Assembly: GCA_950295325.1 (NCBI GenBank)
Contig: OX485807.1
Coordinates: 14,041,001-14,105,000 of the forward strand
Direction of reading: 5' to 3'
Origin: Polytrichum commune
Taxonomy: Eukaryota > Streptophyta > Polytrichopsida > Polytrichales > Polytrichaceae
Length of the DNA stretch: 64,000 bases
This document shows, piece by piece, positions 34,928 to 46,719 of the stretch. The notes below the pieces were generated by a model that worked only from the letters and a program-made list of their open reading frames with translations, was not told the DNA's origin and did no database searches. The number at the start of each line of letters is the position of its first letter. The first letter of the stretch is position 1. Both the position numbers and the translations under genes were made by a program.

Positions 34928-35330
34928 GTTAAGGTGGATGGGTCTTAAATGGTTACTTTTTCTGACTACCCCATGCACTTCTCGTAGGATATGAAACACG
35001 CAATGAGTACAAGATGGTTAGCAAATCCAAATCGACGCCGTAACTATCTTCTTTATAATTTTTGGAGCTCGTGTAAAAATGTGATTCATTATCAAAGTGA
35101 AGATCTCTCGTGCATATTAAATGGTCATATGGGTTCCCCTGATTCTATTATTGTGTTGACTACTGGGTCTCGAATGGTTATCATATTTTGAGCACAAAGT
35201 CCAATCTCTTTTCGATACACGTCTTTATGATATCTTTTCACGGAGCCACACTAAACCGCATACCACTCAAATATAGATGTCTGGTTTAAGATAAGTAATT
35301 GCATTAGGCACATCTACCTCTCATCTACCT
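34928..35330 (-). repeat. Dispersed repeat R1, copy b
   Basis: Reverse-complement match to 46327-46717: GGGTCTTAAATGGTTAC, GTAGGATATGAAACACG, GGTTAGCAAATCCAAATC, TTGACTACTGGGTCTCGAAT, CCACTCAAATATAGATGTC and ACATCTACCTC in order. Lies just beyond the lipase fragments. Confidence 0.8.
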
Positions 35331-35384
35331 AAAGTTAAGTTAGCTTTATTTCACAAAGGACGGTTCGATCCCACATTGCATGTT

Positions 35385-35600
35385 CCTCTATCTCATTAAA
35401 TGATCATATAGGTCCACCCCCTCAACAATCATGTTGACTGTTGATCTTAAAATGGTTAACATTTTATGAATACATAGTCCAATGTCTTGTGTGCACATGT
35501 CTCTTTGGTGTCCATTCTTGGATCCACTCCTAACCACACACACCACTTAAATATAGTTTTCTATGTAAGATGGATAGCTAAAAAAAGGTTGCTTACCTTC
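35385..35600 (-). repeat. Dispersed repeat R1, partial copy c
   Basis: TAAATGATCATATAGGTCCA, GTTGACTGTTGATCTTAAAA and CACTTAAATATAGTTTTCTA align with copy b, making a partial tandem pair of the same orientation. Confidence 0.7.
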
Positions 35601-35697
35601 CTTCCTAGGTCCTACTCCCTCAACTCCATAGTGATTGTCCTGTGTGATGTGTTTTTCTAGATTTAGATGGTAAGTATAGAACATTAGTGCCCATGTA

Positions 35698-36480
35698 CAC
35701 TCTAACCTCGTTACTATGACACTCATTTATACGACACCCTCGATATTACGACACAGTTTTGCGAGACCCAACTTTTTAGTCCAAAACTCCCTCTTTTATA
35801 CAACTACGACACTCGACAATGCGACATTTTAGAACCTCCGTTTTGTCACGTTAAAGAGGTAGTTAATGCTAAAATTCCTTTCATCTATGTTATGTACATC
35901 TAGAATACATTCATTTTCACTTAGGAACTACTTGGGAACTTCACTTATCATTGGAAGCTTAATGATAACTAGGATTACTAGTGTAGAATGGACATGGTTA
36001 GGGTTAGAGTGGCCTCCTGCCTAGTATCTTGCCTTGTACATGGGTGTTATAGTGCGTATCACTAGTATCTTGATGCTTAAATGTCATGCATCATAGTTGT
36101 ATGGTTTCTTATTATAAAACTCTTTATATTTGGGTGTTAATGAATGATTAGTTTTCAAAAGTTAGCAGGGAATTTAGATAAGATGGTAATTGCTAACTTG
36201 GGTAGACAACACCACAAATCTTTGGACTCTTATTTCAAGAGTTCTTGAGAATATTTGTATTTGTTTGGAGTTATGAGTTATCATTTCATACCATTTATAT
36301 TGCTTAAACTCGTTGTATATATATATATATATATTTAAGCTCATATTACTTATGTTTTTGTATTCCCTCAATAATACGACAACTTTACGCCATTTGTCAT
36401 ATTAATGAGAAGACAACACCTCGATAATATGACCTTTTTGTGTTTCCCAAACGTGTCATACTAAAGAGGGAGAACGGTAG
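35698..36480. mobile_element. Tc1/mariner (pogo-like) non-autonomous element
   Basis: 783 bp between TA dinucleotides at 35696-35697 and 36481-36482. The left end CACTCTAACCTCGTTACTAT and the reverse-complemented right end CTACCGTTCTCCCTCTTTAG are followed by matching ATGACAC; the best inner segment is CCTCGTTACTATGACAC against CCTCTTTAGTATGACAC. Repeated TACGACAC / ATATGAC motifs lie inside both ends, as in pogo/Tigger-type termini. No transposase is encoded. Superfamily is inferred from the TA target and terminal sequence. Confidence 0.6.
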
Positions 36481-36482
36481 TA

Positions 36483-38640
36483 CATGTGTTGCACGATCTT
36501 TGTAGCTTTATATAGCAAGTATAGGAGGTAGAAATGCCACTAGAATATACCAACAATGATGAGTACCAGAAAGTGATGACAAGCTCTCCCTCAATTACCC
36601 ATTGTGGTTTTTTTTTTTTTTTTTTTTTTCCCTTCAAAATTGTAACGTTGTCGGCAACTCAACGATGATCCAACACACCGAAGAATGTGTTGTTTGGGTA
36701 TTACATGCAAAAGTTATGAAGGATCCAATTTTTACAACCAACATGTTGCAACATTAGATGTTATAGATAAGTTGTGCATACACCAAGTGTATCAAGCTTG
36801 GGGATCCAATAATGGATAATCAACTCAAGGTGAACTCCGTGCAAGTTGGTAAGTTTGTGGCATTTTTGTGAGCTTTTATTGAGTGTTGATTTGCTAGCAT
36901 AAGTCTAGGTCTCTTCCAATCTTCGTTGCACATCGGGAACACAACCATGTCGATGCCATCGTACTAAGTAATAACAACTTCTCAAACACCAAAGCTATTG
37001 TATTAGTCCACTTAGGTACATAGGAAGTACGAACATTCTACACGATCATGTCCTTGGTTACCATATTAGTAGGTTCACATGATGTACAAAGGCATGTCCA
37101 TTTAATCATAGCGCAAGAGGGCAAAACCAACCAATAGGAGCATTGTCATCCACATGTTCCTAAACATCAAAAGAATACAAAGTTTTGTAGAGATTGTACA
37201 CGACTTTATGACTAGCTAAGGAGGCCGTCCATGAAATCCAAGTTGTCATGGCCCTTATATCTCATGACAACTCCGATCCCCATACATGTCCCACGTGTAT
37301 TGGATTCTCATGTAGAATACCTTGGGTACCATAGTAGTTACTAATGTGGTTTTTAGATCTTTTTTTCTTTTTTTCCTTTTCACAAATTAACAAGGATGTT
37401 ATTAAACCCATGCCCATTTTGTGATAAAATTCCATATATGGATCGCATAATTTAGTTTATGTACATTCTTCTTGATACAAAACCTAACAATTAACTATAT
37501 ATAGTGTCTATTGCTTAGATGCTTATCAGGTTTGACTATTTATGGAAATAGTATTTTCAAATTTGAAAAATAAGGGTTCAACATCCTGTTCCCATTCCCA
37601 TTCCTGAACACTATGAAATAATGTTATGCTGGTAGGGCCTTGTGGGAATACGGAGTCAAATGGTCATCTTAAAAATTGTGGTAGTTGAGGGGCTCACTGA
37701 TTTTAACCAAATAAGGAAGGAACAATGAATGATAAATTGTCTTGGTTACCTATGTTAGAGGAAGTCCACTTATAAATTGATTTAGTACCATGCGGATGAA
37801 GAGACTCTATTATTCATGTTGGTGTTGACAGACATAAATGCTATCATCACTTTTTCTTTTGTTTTGATTGGTTTTGTTTCTTCTTTATTGGACCTCACCT
37901 TACCTTTATGTGATCCTACTTGCTTTGACCTCACGATCCTTACCTCACTTTCAATTTCCACCTCCACATACATCTCACTTCTTCACGTGTCGATCAACTC
38001 ACGCACAATTACAAAAATTCAGCAAGATGTGGATCCCATCATGTAGATGTCACTGATTTTACTGGCACTGTCAATTGAAGAGATTAATGCAGTTGTGGGC
38101 AAAATACAGATTTAATCTTCCATCTATTTAAACTCAAGTTACGTCTCGAGGATGAAGAACTATGGGTTTTCACAATAATTTCCACAAGCATGGCTTGTGC
38201 TTGCATGCGAGGTACTTGTGCCGATGGTCGGCATTTTCCAACTCCACAGATCAATCTGGTTGTTGGATCGGATCGGTGAACTGAAGAACTCATTTTCTTA
38301 CTGGTTTTTAAATGAGGGAAAATGCCACAGAGAAAATTACGGTCAGAAATCGTATGCTCATGAGATTCTCAGTCAAAGTGCAAATTCCATGATTCTTAAA
38401 GTGGCCGTATAGAGGATCATGTAGTGTATGAAAGTCTTGTTGGTCATATTGCAATCCACTGCCCAGAACGATCAGTGGTTCTCAGGCTGCAAATGGAAGC
38501 CCGTTGAAGAGCCTATGAGTAAGTTAAGATTTACGTTAGCCCCTTGACACCTGACAACTTAATTTACATTGCTAGCTTCTCTGATATTTGTTTCTACGTA
38601 AACTGAATTCCCACCGAATAATCTGTACAGGTCTCTTGTA
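36483..38640. other. Spacer, no gene seen
   Basis: A+T-rich DNA with a T23 tract (about 36607-36629). Short open frames on both strands have no recognisable family. Confidence 0.5.
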
Positions 38641-38644
38641 TAGG

Positions 38645-38760
38645 CATAACATTATTCAGATCCATAACAATGTTCTGTGGGACTGACAACATTCCACGGA
38701 ATATTCCGTAGAATATTGTCAGTCTCACAGAACACTGTTATGAATCTGAATAATGTTATG
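38645..38760. repeat. 116-bp near-perfect palindrome
   Basis: Arms of about 58 bp begin CATAACATTATTCAGATCCA and end with the complementary ...GAATCTGAATAATGTTATG. The centre near 38702 is GGAATATTCC-like with no spacer. Only a few mismatches. Could be a fold-back MITE or the source of a long hairpin RNA. Confidence 0.92.
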
Positions 38761-38863
38761 GGACTCTATGTGCTACTGATCTTAAATTGAAAGCGACGAG
38801 CGTTTAATTAGTGTTGAGTCAGTTGATAGATAGACAAATAGACAGATGGATAGAAAGAAATGC

Positions 38864-39125
38864 TTCAGTGTTTAATATTTTTGCAGTGGTAACTTGCAGG
38901 CATCTAGTTAAGGGATTATTCGACATTGATTTCACTTAAAATGTAGCCTTTCAGGTCTTACAACTATTGAACATTAAAAAAACAAAACCTCAAAACTGCA
39001 ATACGACGTTTGATACACACCCTTCAGTGTTCAATATCTTCTCAGTGATAATTTGGCAACATCTAGCTAATGATTCAATCAACACTAATTCGACTCATAA
39101 TTCAGCCTTTTAGGCCTTGCACCTT
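38864..39125. repeat. Diverged direct repeat, 159-bp offset
   Basis: TTCAGTGTTTAATATTTTTG (38864) and TTCAGTGTTCAATATCTTCT (39023) begin two roughly 100-bp blocks. They also share CAGTGGTAACTTG/CAGTGATAATTTG, CATCTAG and GTAGCCTTTCAGG/TCAGCCTTTTAGG. Confidence 0.7.
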
Positions 39126-39561
39126 GCACATATATATATAGGGAGGGAAAGAGAGACAAAAGCTGAACATCTCAATCCCAAGTTTGGTTGCCCTGTTGAT
39201 GTGATAGAAGTCTGGTTGTTAAGTTTGGTTGTAGTTTGATGTGATTGAATTAATTGATGTTACATCAGTGTCGACACATGAATTTAAAGGTTGCAAATGG
39301 AACACAACAAGAAAACGGTAGAACCGCGAGGCTCTGTCCTTTGCTATGAAAGACTACAATTGTAGTTGATTACTTTGCTCACGCCAATCCATGGCTATTC
39401 ACTATACCAAACCTTTCTTGGATTTTGTGCACCTTCTTCTCAAATATAGGTTAAGGATTGAAGCTACTCATTTATCACCCGAAATTTTTAAAATAAATAA
39501 TCAAGAATTGTCACATTAACTATAGTTAACTAGATTTCTTTCAATGCATTTTAGGGAGCAC

Positions 39562-39564
39562 TTG

Positions 39565-39592
<28 letters not shown>
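39562..39592. repeat. (TA)n microsatellite
   Basis: Pure TA run in spacer DNA. Confidence 0.9.
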
Positions 39593-39598
<6 letters not shown>

Positions 39599-39817
39599 AG
39601 TTAACATCCACATTACATAAAGTGGACCAAAATAACAAGAACAAGTAACGTCCAAGTGTGAACACAAAGTGGTTAGGAAATTTGCTCTTGAAACGAAGAA
39701 GTTGATGCATAATCTCTGTCCTAGAGACAGAGCCAATAAAAACCCAAGGAACTCAAATCCATTGCCTACATGATATTATATTGTTCACCTTGAGGTTGTG
39801 GTAAATGTGAGCTCTTA

Positions 39818-40888
39818 GAGCATCTCCACCGTTGGCGCCAACGGGTGCGCCAACGGTCTTCACCGAGGATTTTGGGCGGCAGGTGCAGCCACCGGTGACC
39901 CGGCAACGGGCAAATCCTGGCCGTTCACGCCAAAACCACCTCCTTGCCCGTGAGCTTGCAGTGACCACTTCTTCACTCTAAACTCCTAAGATTCCGGGAA
40001 TCCTATCTGGTCTTCACAGGCAAACTTTTCCCTTCTTCATCATGTGTATGTATACTAGAGCTGGCTCATGATTTCATTTTTTTGTGTTGTTCTCATCATG
40101 CGGAATTCAATCTATTGCACGGCATATTTGTTGGTTGAAAACCTTGTAGAATTCTTCCGAGGGAGAGAGGATCAGAAACTAGGATCTCTCTACAACTAGG
40201 ATCTACTCAAGCTCAATCTCGGAATGGATCAGACCTTTCTGCCTCTTGGTACCTGAACCTGGTTCAACTTTGGAACGTGTGGGGGATGATCAGGCTTTGG
40301 GGTTGGCATGAAAAGAGACTTCCATATGCAATGATCGGGGAGAACCAGCAGTTAGTTACAGATGAACCAGTTGAGTTTGAGAACTAACCGTTTGAAGTTC
40401 AAGACTGCAGGTAAACTACTGATCATGTAATTGGTTGGAATTGCAAACACTAGGATCTCTACCGGTTATGCCCAAAAATCTCTGTGAACACTGGTGCAGA
40501 CTCATCAGAGTCCATGCTACATCTGCAACGAAACAAAAGAGAGGCTTGAGATAGTAGCAGAGTGCCCTCTCTTTTAGAATTTCTCAAGAGCGATCGATTC
40601 CTAGAACATCTCCCCTGTGAGTCATCACTGTTGGCGACAAGTTGCCCAGCCAAAAATTTCTGTTGCATACATAGTACAGTTTATCACCTAGAAGACAGCC
40701 GTTGAACTCAGCGTTGAAGTACCGAAGGTGGGGTCACAACTGGCCGGAGTTGGCCGGATTTAGGGTTTAATGGCGTGACCCACGCGCAGTGGGTGGGGGT
40801 CTTGCCGGGACCCGCAACCGGCAGCCCATTTTGGCACCGGCAACCACCCCGTTGGCGTGCCCGTTGGTGCCAAGGGGTGGAGATGCCC
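39818..40888. mobile_element. PIF/Harbinger-like non-autonomous element
   Basis: Terminal inverted repeats of about 40 bp. Left starts GAGCATCTCCACCGTTGGCG; right, reverse-complemented, starts GGGCATCTCCACCCCTTGGC. Both continue CCAACGGG...CGCCAACGG. The element is flanked by TTA (39815-39817) and TTA (40889-40891), the 3-bp target preference of PIF/Harbinger elements. The interior has no transposase. A segment at about 40340-40490 resembles 5930-6140. Confidence 0.75.
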
Positions 40889-40891
40889 TTA

Positions 40892-42630
40892 TATATTGGG
40901 CTCGAATCTAGAGCCTCCATGTGCAGATCACTATAATTAGAGCTGCCCAAGTGATTAAAAAAATTGTAGTGTTCGATAATCAAGGCAACCGACTCAAGGC
41001 AATCTTGAAAACCAGAAAGGCAACCTCAGAATATGACCAGAATCTGGAAACAACTGATCGCTTGTTAACACTTATATTGCCTCCCTGGAAAATGGGTTGT
41101 CCTTTCTCTATTGGTAATTACTGATAAGCATCTGATCACATTTTCTATGAGCTGCCACAAATGCATTTTGACTGCCTGAATGTCAACTTACTATGCACAC
41201 TAATGTCACAAATACAACACTCTCTCTTAATTAGCCGAAGCTTAAAATGTTGCAGAGTTGACAAAACAATATGACGTTAAATGCTCTGGATCACAATGAT
41301 AGCTGATTCTCAGCTCTAACTTGTCCCTCAGCCACAGTGTTAAGTGCAAACTTGTGATTTTTACTAAGCGCAAAGCAAAAGCCCACTTGAAGGATACCTG
41401 TGTGCTGTGGGTGACTAACTTGTTTTGGCAGTTGCCTTCCAGTCTCGAGCATCTAATTGTTTGAGGGTCATTCCATTGCAGAGTTGTGAATTTACTCCTT
41501 TGGTAAGATGAATTCACAAAAATCCAAACTCAACTTCCTGATTCTACAAACCAATTTAGCAATAGGTTGTACCAATTTCATTGGAATCATGAACCAAGTT
41601 CACTATATTGACAACCAATTTGACTTGAATTTTCAACCAATCTCACTACATGTTGTGAATAACTTTCATGATTTGGTACCCATCTTCACAACTTCACAAA
41701 ACCAATTTCATGAACCATATAACTTTATTTTGAAAAGAACAATACATCATGTATAAGATTTTGCTAATCCCTCCCCTCGACTAGCCCTACAAAGAATTTG
41801 ATTGACCTCTCTTATCCAATCTTGGACCATGTCTGCGATGATTGCTTGTGCATTATCATTGATGTGACCTAGTACTAGAGGCTAGAGGCTTTTGGGTAAA
41901 CATGGAACAAAGAGGAACCAATGAACAATGAGAAACGAGAATGGTGAATTACTGTCCTTCAATTGTATGACCATCAAAGGAGGGCATCGATACGGTTAAT
42001 TATATACAAATCATTTTGAGCACTCCTATAATGCATTTAGAAGTACAAACTTTGAACTCCCTTTGAACACTCATCACAACCATGAATTTCACACTCTTAA
42101 TGAAAGACTTGATAAGATTGGTTCAAATTATAGATACTATAGATTAATGGAAAGCTCTAAGCACAAAACCATCTCAAAGTATTCAAGCTCTCAGAATGTC
42201 TATTCTAATGCAAGCACTCCATGAGATAGATAGATGGATAGATAGGTAGATACACCACCTCCCCAAAAGTCAAACATACATGGAGAGTCTCTTCATCTGG
42301 AGCTACTACCACTTGTTGGTGGCTTTATGAGGTATAGTGGATAACCATGTACATAGTATCATGATCAATTTTTCATTGAATATAAATAATTCCAATAGCT
42401 ACATCTAGAAGAGAAAAGATGGACTTAATATATTTATTTCTAAGCAAGATCTAATCTTTGAAGTTGAGAGTCCCATTCAGGATCGTTTAAGCAATTAACC
42501 CCTAAACACATGAGGGTTTTGAGCAATCTCAAAATCTATTTAAAAAGGTACGATCCTCTTTCTAGAAGGGAAAAATCCTCAAGACAAAGTTATTCATAAA
42601 GGATCTATACAAGAATTTGCATGATTGGTG
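40892..42630. other. Spacer, no gene seen
   Basis: A+T-rich, no recognised gene. 41520-41740 has several short AACCAATTT / CAACCAATCT variants (degenerate repeat). Confidence 0.5.
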
Positions 42631-42787
42631 TACTAGTACAAAACTATGCCCAATTTGACCAGCTTGATCTATAGTCGCTAAACTAGAAAAAAAAAATGCA
42701 GTCGTTTAGCGACTGCAAATCAGGTTGATCAAAAGAACCACAACCAATTTCGGTTGCGGTTCTTTTTGGCATAGTTGTCTACTAGTG
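42631..42787. mobile_element. Mini-CACTA element 1
   Basis: 157 bp flanked by GTG (42628-42630 and 42788-42790). The right end is ...GGCATAGTTGTCTACTAGTG; the left end TACTAGTACAAAACTATGCC is its inverted repeat with the first base changed from C to T. Interior pairs: AGTCGCTAAAC with GTTTAGCGACT, and TTGATCAAAAGAACC. Same family as the element at 45167. Confidence 0.8.
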
Positions 42788-43148
42788 GTGGTTAGGGTAA
42801 AGCTTACAATATCTATATATACGTTATAAAAGGCTCGTTATCATCTGAAAAGATCCCATATATATAATTTGAACTCTTTTGTATAATTTTTGGTCATACC
42901 CTTTCTATAAATAAGAATAGTGTGTCATGTAAAGTTGCAAGGAAAAAACTATCATATATGTGACAATATCCTTTGTTTGTTACACTCCCGCTTGTGAGGC
43001 CAAACCACCCACCCTTAAGCGTCCTAGTCCGGGTGAGGGAATGGGGATCACATTCATGTTCGCATACCTCCCTCTTACCATCTTCATAAAATTCAATTTC
43101 AATCCCCATTAATTATGGCACACCAATTTATTCCATAATAAGAGTACA

Positions 43149-43164
43149 AGCATTGAAAAATGCT
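43149..43164 (-). promoter_or_regulatory. LTR poly(A)-proximal stem-loop, copy A
   Basis: Sense strand AGCATT-TTTC-AATGCT, followed by TGTAC and, some 15 bases on, AATAAA. Pairs 3 and 4 are C-G and A-T. Confidence 0.6.
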
Positions 43165-43328
43165 CTTCTTTATTTATCCCCTTCACCCTACACTAATCTA
43201 CACACCAACCCTCAACTCAATACCCAAAAGCTCATTCCCCCTAGACCACCCTCTAATTGTGGGCCCAAACCCCCTAATGCCCTTGGCCCTTGGCCCTAAC
43301 CGGCCCATACCCGGCCTATACCCAGCAT

Positions 43329-43705
43329 TCAGTAGCTCCTTCAACCCCAGTAGCAGTCTGCTAAGCCTCGGCCCATAAATCAGTAGCTCCTTCAACCCAG
43401 CAGCAATCTGCTAAGCCTCGCCTAGAAATCAATAGCTCCTTCGACCCCAGCAATCTGCTAAGCCTCGGCTCATAAATCAGTAGCTCCTTCGACCCAGCAG
43501 CAATATGCTGAGGCCTTGCCTAGCATTCAGTAGTTCCTTCGACCTCAACAGCAATTTGCTAAACCTCGCCCAGAAATCAGTATCTCCTTCGACCCAGCAA
43601 CAATATGCTGAGGCCTCGCCCAACATTCAGTAGCTCCTTCGACCCAACAATCTGCTAAGCCTCGGCTCAGAAATCAGTAGCTCCTTCGACAATCAGTAGC
43701 TAAGT
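43329..43705. repeat. About 50-bp tandem array, eight copies (inside LTR A)
   Basis: TCAGTAGCTCCTTCGACCC recurs at 43329, 43380, 43429, 43477, 43527, 43577, 43627, 43674 and a stub at 43693. Units carry CAGCAATCTGCTAAGCCTCG. Followed by a C-run (about 43723-43740) and (CA)n (43757-43804). Confidence 0.95.
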
Positions 43706-43754
43706 TTTTCGAGCTCCTTGAGCTCCCCCCCCCCCCCCCCTTGCTCCACAAAAA

Positions 43755-43809
<55 letters not shown>

Positions 43810-44953
43810 AGGGGGCTAAACCCCTCACCTCTCTCCTACTTAGTAGGAACTTATCTTATCCACTAAACCCTCACCCCCTAAACCAACACCATGGGTCTCA
43901 ATTCAAACACTTAAACCCCGAGGCACTTCCCCTTGCTTCATCAAACACTACTCACTTAACCAAAACACTCCCTAATGCCACTAAGCTTCTAATTACCACA
44001 CAAAATAGGCTTAAGGCCTAAACATAAATCCACACCAAGCCTCACTCTTTTTATACTTTTTGATATTTCAATAATGACCTCAAATGCAATTCTAAATAGA
44101 TTCTAGACATAAAACAAATATGAGCAACCATTTTGGGCTCATACCGCTACACTATAAAAATGTGGTGTGCCTCACTTTGACATTTCCGTCATAATTGGCC
44201 TTATGTGGTGGAGGTTGGGCTCAACTAAGCACAAAGCCTTCACCCTACCCTAGAAAACAATCCAGCCACATTGGAGCTACCCTTGAACTCCCAATTGGCT
44301 TGCGAAGGTGAAGGAGAGACCACAAACGGTCTCTTAGGTGCTTAGCAATGAAGGGATAACCTGAATTTGTTATACAATGCAACCATAGTTGTCCATGCAC
44401 TTCCTTCACATGGACTATGGGAGTTAAGGTATCCATGTGTTCTTCATTTGTTTTTCTTGATTGGGCCACTTTAATTGATTGATTGTGATACGGTGAGGAT
44501 CAAAGTACAAACACCATAAAGACACAAGTTCAAAAGAATTGGACTAGTTCTTCAAATTTTATTAACTACTTCACACTCAACAGTGAACATACTTGGTAGG
44601 ACTTATGTATTCAATTAACAAATCAACAAACATGTACTTTGTATAATCATATCTTAGTCAGGTAAGATCCAATTTTCAATCCATTTTTTTAACATACTTC
44701 ATTGTAGATTTGCTAATTGAACACAAGTTCCATTATGTAAATCTAATTGGTACAAGTTGGAGAACATGAAAAATGAATTGAATAACAAAGACATACCTTA
44801 TTGGATTCAAATGCGATTGTGTGTTCATTGCTAGTGCAGCCCCACCCACCGAGTCCCTAAGATCTCCACTTATTAGTCATGTATGGAAACCGTACTAGGT
44901 ACCTTATGAGTTTTGGCACAAACTAATTATTTTCTTGAGTGGAGGTGCCATAT

Positions 44954-45522
44954 CACTACAAGAGAACTTGTCCATTGCAACCATCCATTTGTGACTTGAC
45001 CATTGTGACTCATGAATTAATCATTTTGGTTGTCAAATGAAGGGTTATGGTTATCCATTGTCCAAAAATTGTAATAAAAAACCTTTGGTTGACAACCAAA
45101 ATGATTCATTTATGCATTTTCTCGCCATGAGTTGTCGATGGCCAAGTCATAACAAATGATTGTAATCACTAGTAGAAAACTATGCCAAAAAGAATCGTAG
45201 CCGAAATCGGCTATAATTATTTTGACCAACCTAATATGCAATCGTTAAACGACTACAAATTTGTTTCTTTGGTTTAGCGACTAAACTTTTAGGAATTTGG
45301 TGGCATGTAACATAGTATTGGAAAGGTATTGAAAATTGAAAATACCTTCCCAACGGTATATTACACGTTCAATCTTTTTAAAATTGCAGTCGCAAAATGA
45401 AAAAGAAAATATGCGGTCATTTAGTGATTGTAGATCAAGCTGGTCAAAAGAACCGCAACCAATTTCAGTCATAGTTTTTTCGGGCATAGTTTTCTACTAG
45501 TGAATGGACAAGTACTATTCTA
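44954..45522. mobile_element. Fold-back CACTA-like element interrupted by a mini-CACTA
   Basis: Left end CACTACAAGAGAACTTGTCC. Inverted inner arms: GAATTAATCATTTTGGTTGT against ACAACCAAAATGATTCAT, and ATTTGTGACTTGACCATTG against its counterpart at about 45129-45158. The right end is split: ...ATTGTAAT before 45167 and AATGGACAAGTACTATTCTA after 45502. Removing the insert and one AAT restores a match to the reverse complement of the left end. Confidence 0.7.
45167..45502. mobile_element. Mini-CACTA element 2 (nested)
   Basis: 336 bp starting CACTAGTAGAAAACTATGCC and ending ...GGGCATAGTTTTCTACTAGTG, flanked by AAT (45164-45166 and 45503-45505). Interior shares AGAACCGCAACCAATTTC and AAACGACT/TAGCGACT motifs with the element at 42631. 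No coding; mobilised in trans if at all. Confidence 0.9.
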
Positions 45523-46326
45523 ATATGTATAACGCGATAGTTGGTTAAAACATGTAACAACTTGATGTGACCTATAAATAAGTTTAATTTGGCAAGCAAA
45601 GTACTATAGGTATATGACACTAGAGTGATTTCTATTCTACATCCTAAGGAAAAACTTCCATGTGTCAACCCATTTGTCAAAGAAAATCAAATTTAGTCCG
45701 TATCGGCAAAGCTTTGGGCAGGTTCTCACCACATTTTGTTGGCATTACAATGTGGAGTAGGGAGACCAATACATGTAGAGTAGATTTTTGCAAGTTGGAA
45801 TGTGTCCATTTTGAAAGTTACACGAGTACATTTATTGAGCTTTATATCGTTTACACTATATAATTAGATCATACAAATTTACTTAATTTCAACCTTTGGG
45901 AAGGCTTGAATATTGAAATTAGGCCACTATGAAACCATTTAGTGTGAAACACGATAATCTTGAGTTCACACCAATTGGTGTCTACAACTCAAATATTCTC
46001 GCTCAAGTTTGAAAGTAAATCTTTAATTATGAATTAGACACATCAATTTCCACTACACTTTGAGCATGTAATGATATCTACATTCTAAGCACATGGTACA
46101 TTGTAACACATGTATATTTAGGGGCCATTCTTGACTACAGACCTTGGCATATATCACTCAAACTACAAAATTACAAATATGGGTGTCTAATTAAGAGGTA
46201 CATACATTAGGTGTTGAACATGCCAAGACATGCGAAGAGGAACCCAAGACAAAGAGTTCATGCATCATCTCTATGTAAACATGTTCTAATTCTCACATAT
46301 TTTTTAAACAACTGGAAATTGAAATG

Positions 46327-46717
46327 CGTAAGGTAGACATGATTAATTTGGTTGCTTATCTTAATTGGACACCTATATTTGAGTGATGCGTGGTTGAGTG
46401 TAGGTCCAAGAACATATACCAAACAAACATGCATGGAAAATAAATTAGACTGCATGTTCAAAACATGATAATCATTCTAGGCTCAATAGTCAACATAATC
46501 GCGGGGGGTGGGGGGGACACTATACGATCATTAACGAGCACAAGAATCTTCATTTTGATTGTGAATGAGATATTCACACGAACTTTGAAACTTATAAGGA
46601 AAGTGGCTATGGCCTTGATTTGGATTTGCTAACCACTTCGTGTTGATCGCATGTGTCATATCCTAGGAGAACTAGGCTAGTCATAGATTAATCATTTAAG
46701 ACTCATCTACCTTACTT
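46327..46717 (+). repeat. Dispersed repeat R1, copy d
   Basis: Most complete copy: GTAAGGTAGACATGATTAAT at the left, CATTTAAGACTCATCTACC at the right. A G-run sits in the middle at about 46502-46515. Matches 16299-16672 directly and 34928-35330 in reverse. Confidence 0.8.
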
Positions 46718-46719
46718 GT

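Larger units (their letters stand above)
42993..44143 (-). mobile_element. Solo-LTR-like element, copy A
   Basis: 1151 bp bounded by TGTGAGGCCAAACC on the left and ...TTTTGGGCTCATA on the right (terminal CTCACA degraded to CTCATA), with a perfect 5-bp target duplication CCGCT (42988-42992, 44144-44148). LTR sense is minus. A TATA-like box TATAAAAAGAGTGAG lies about 88 bp from the LTR start (44055-44043). A stem-loop at 43164-43149 is followed by AATAAA. The U5 end has GGACTAGGACGCTTAAGGGT. No primer-binding site or internal domain adjoins, hence solo LTR. Bears a 50-bp array, a C-run and (CA)n in the middle. A short open frame after the poly(A) signal has EFYEDGKREV, resembling copies B and D. 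Confidence 0.88.
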
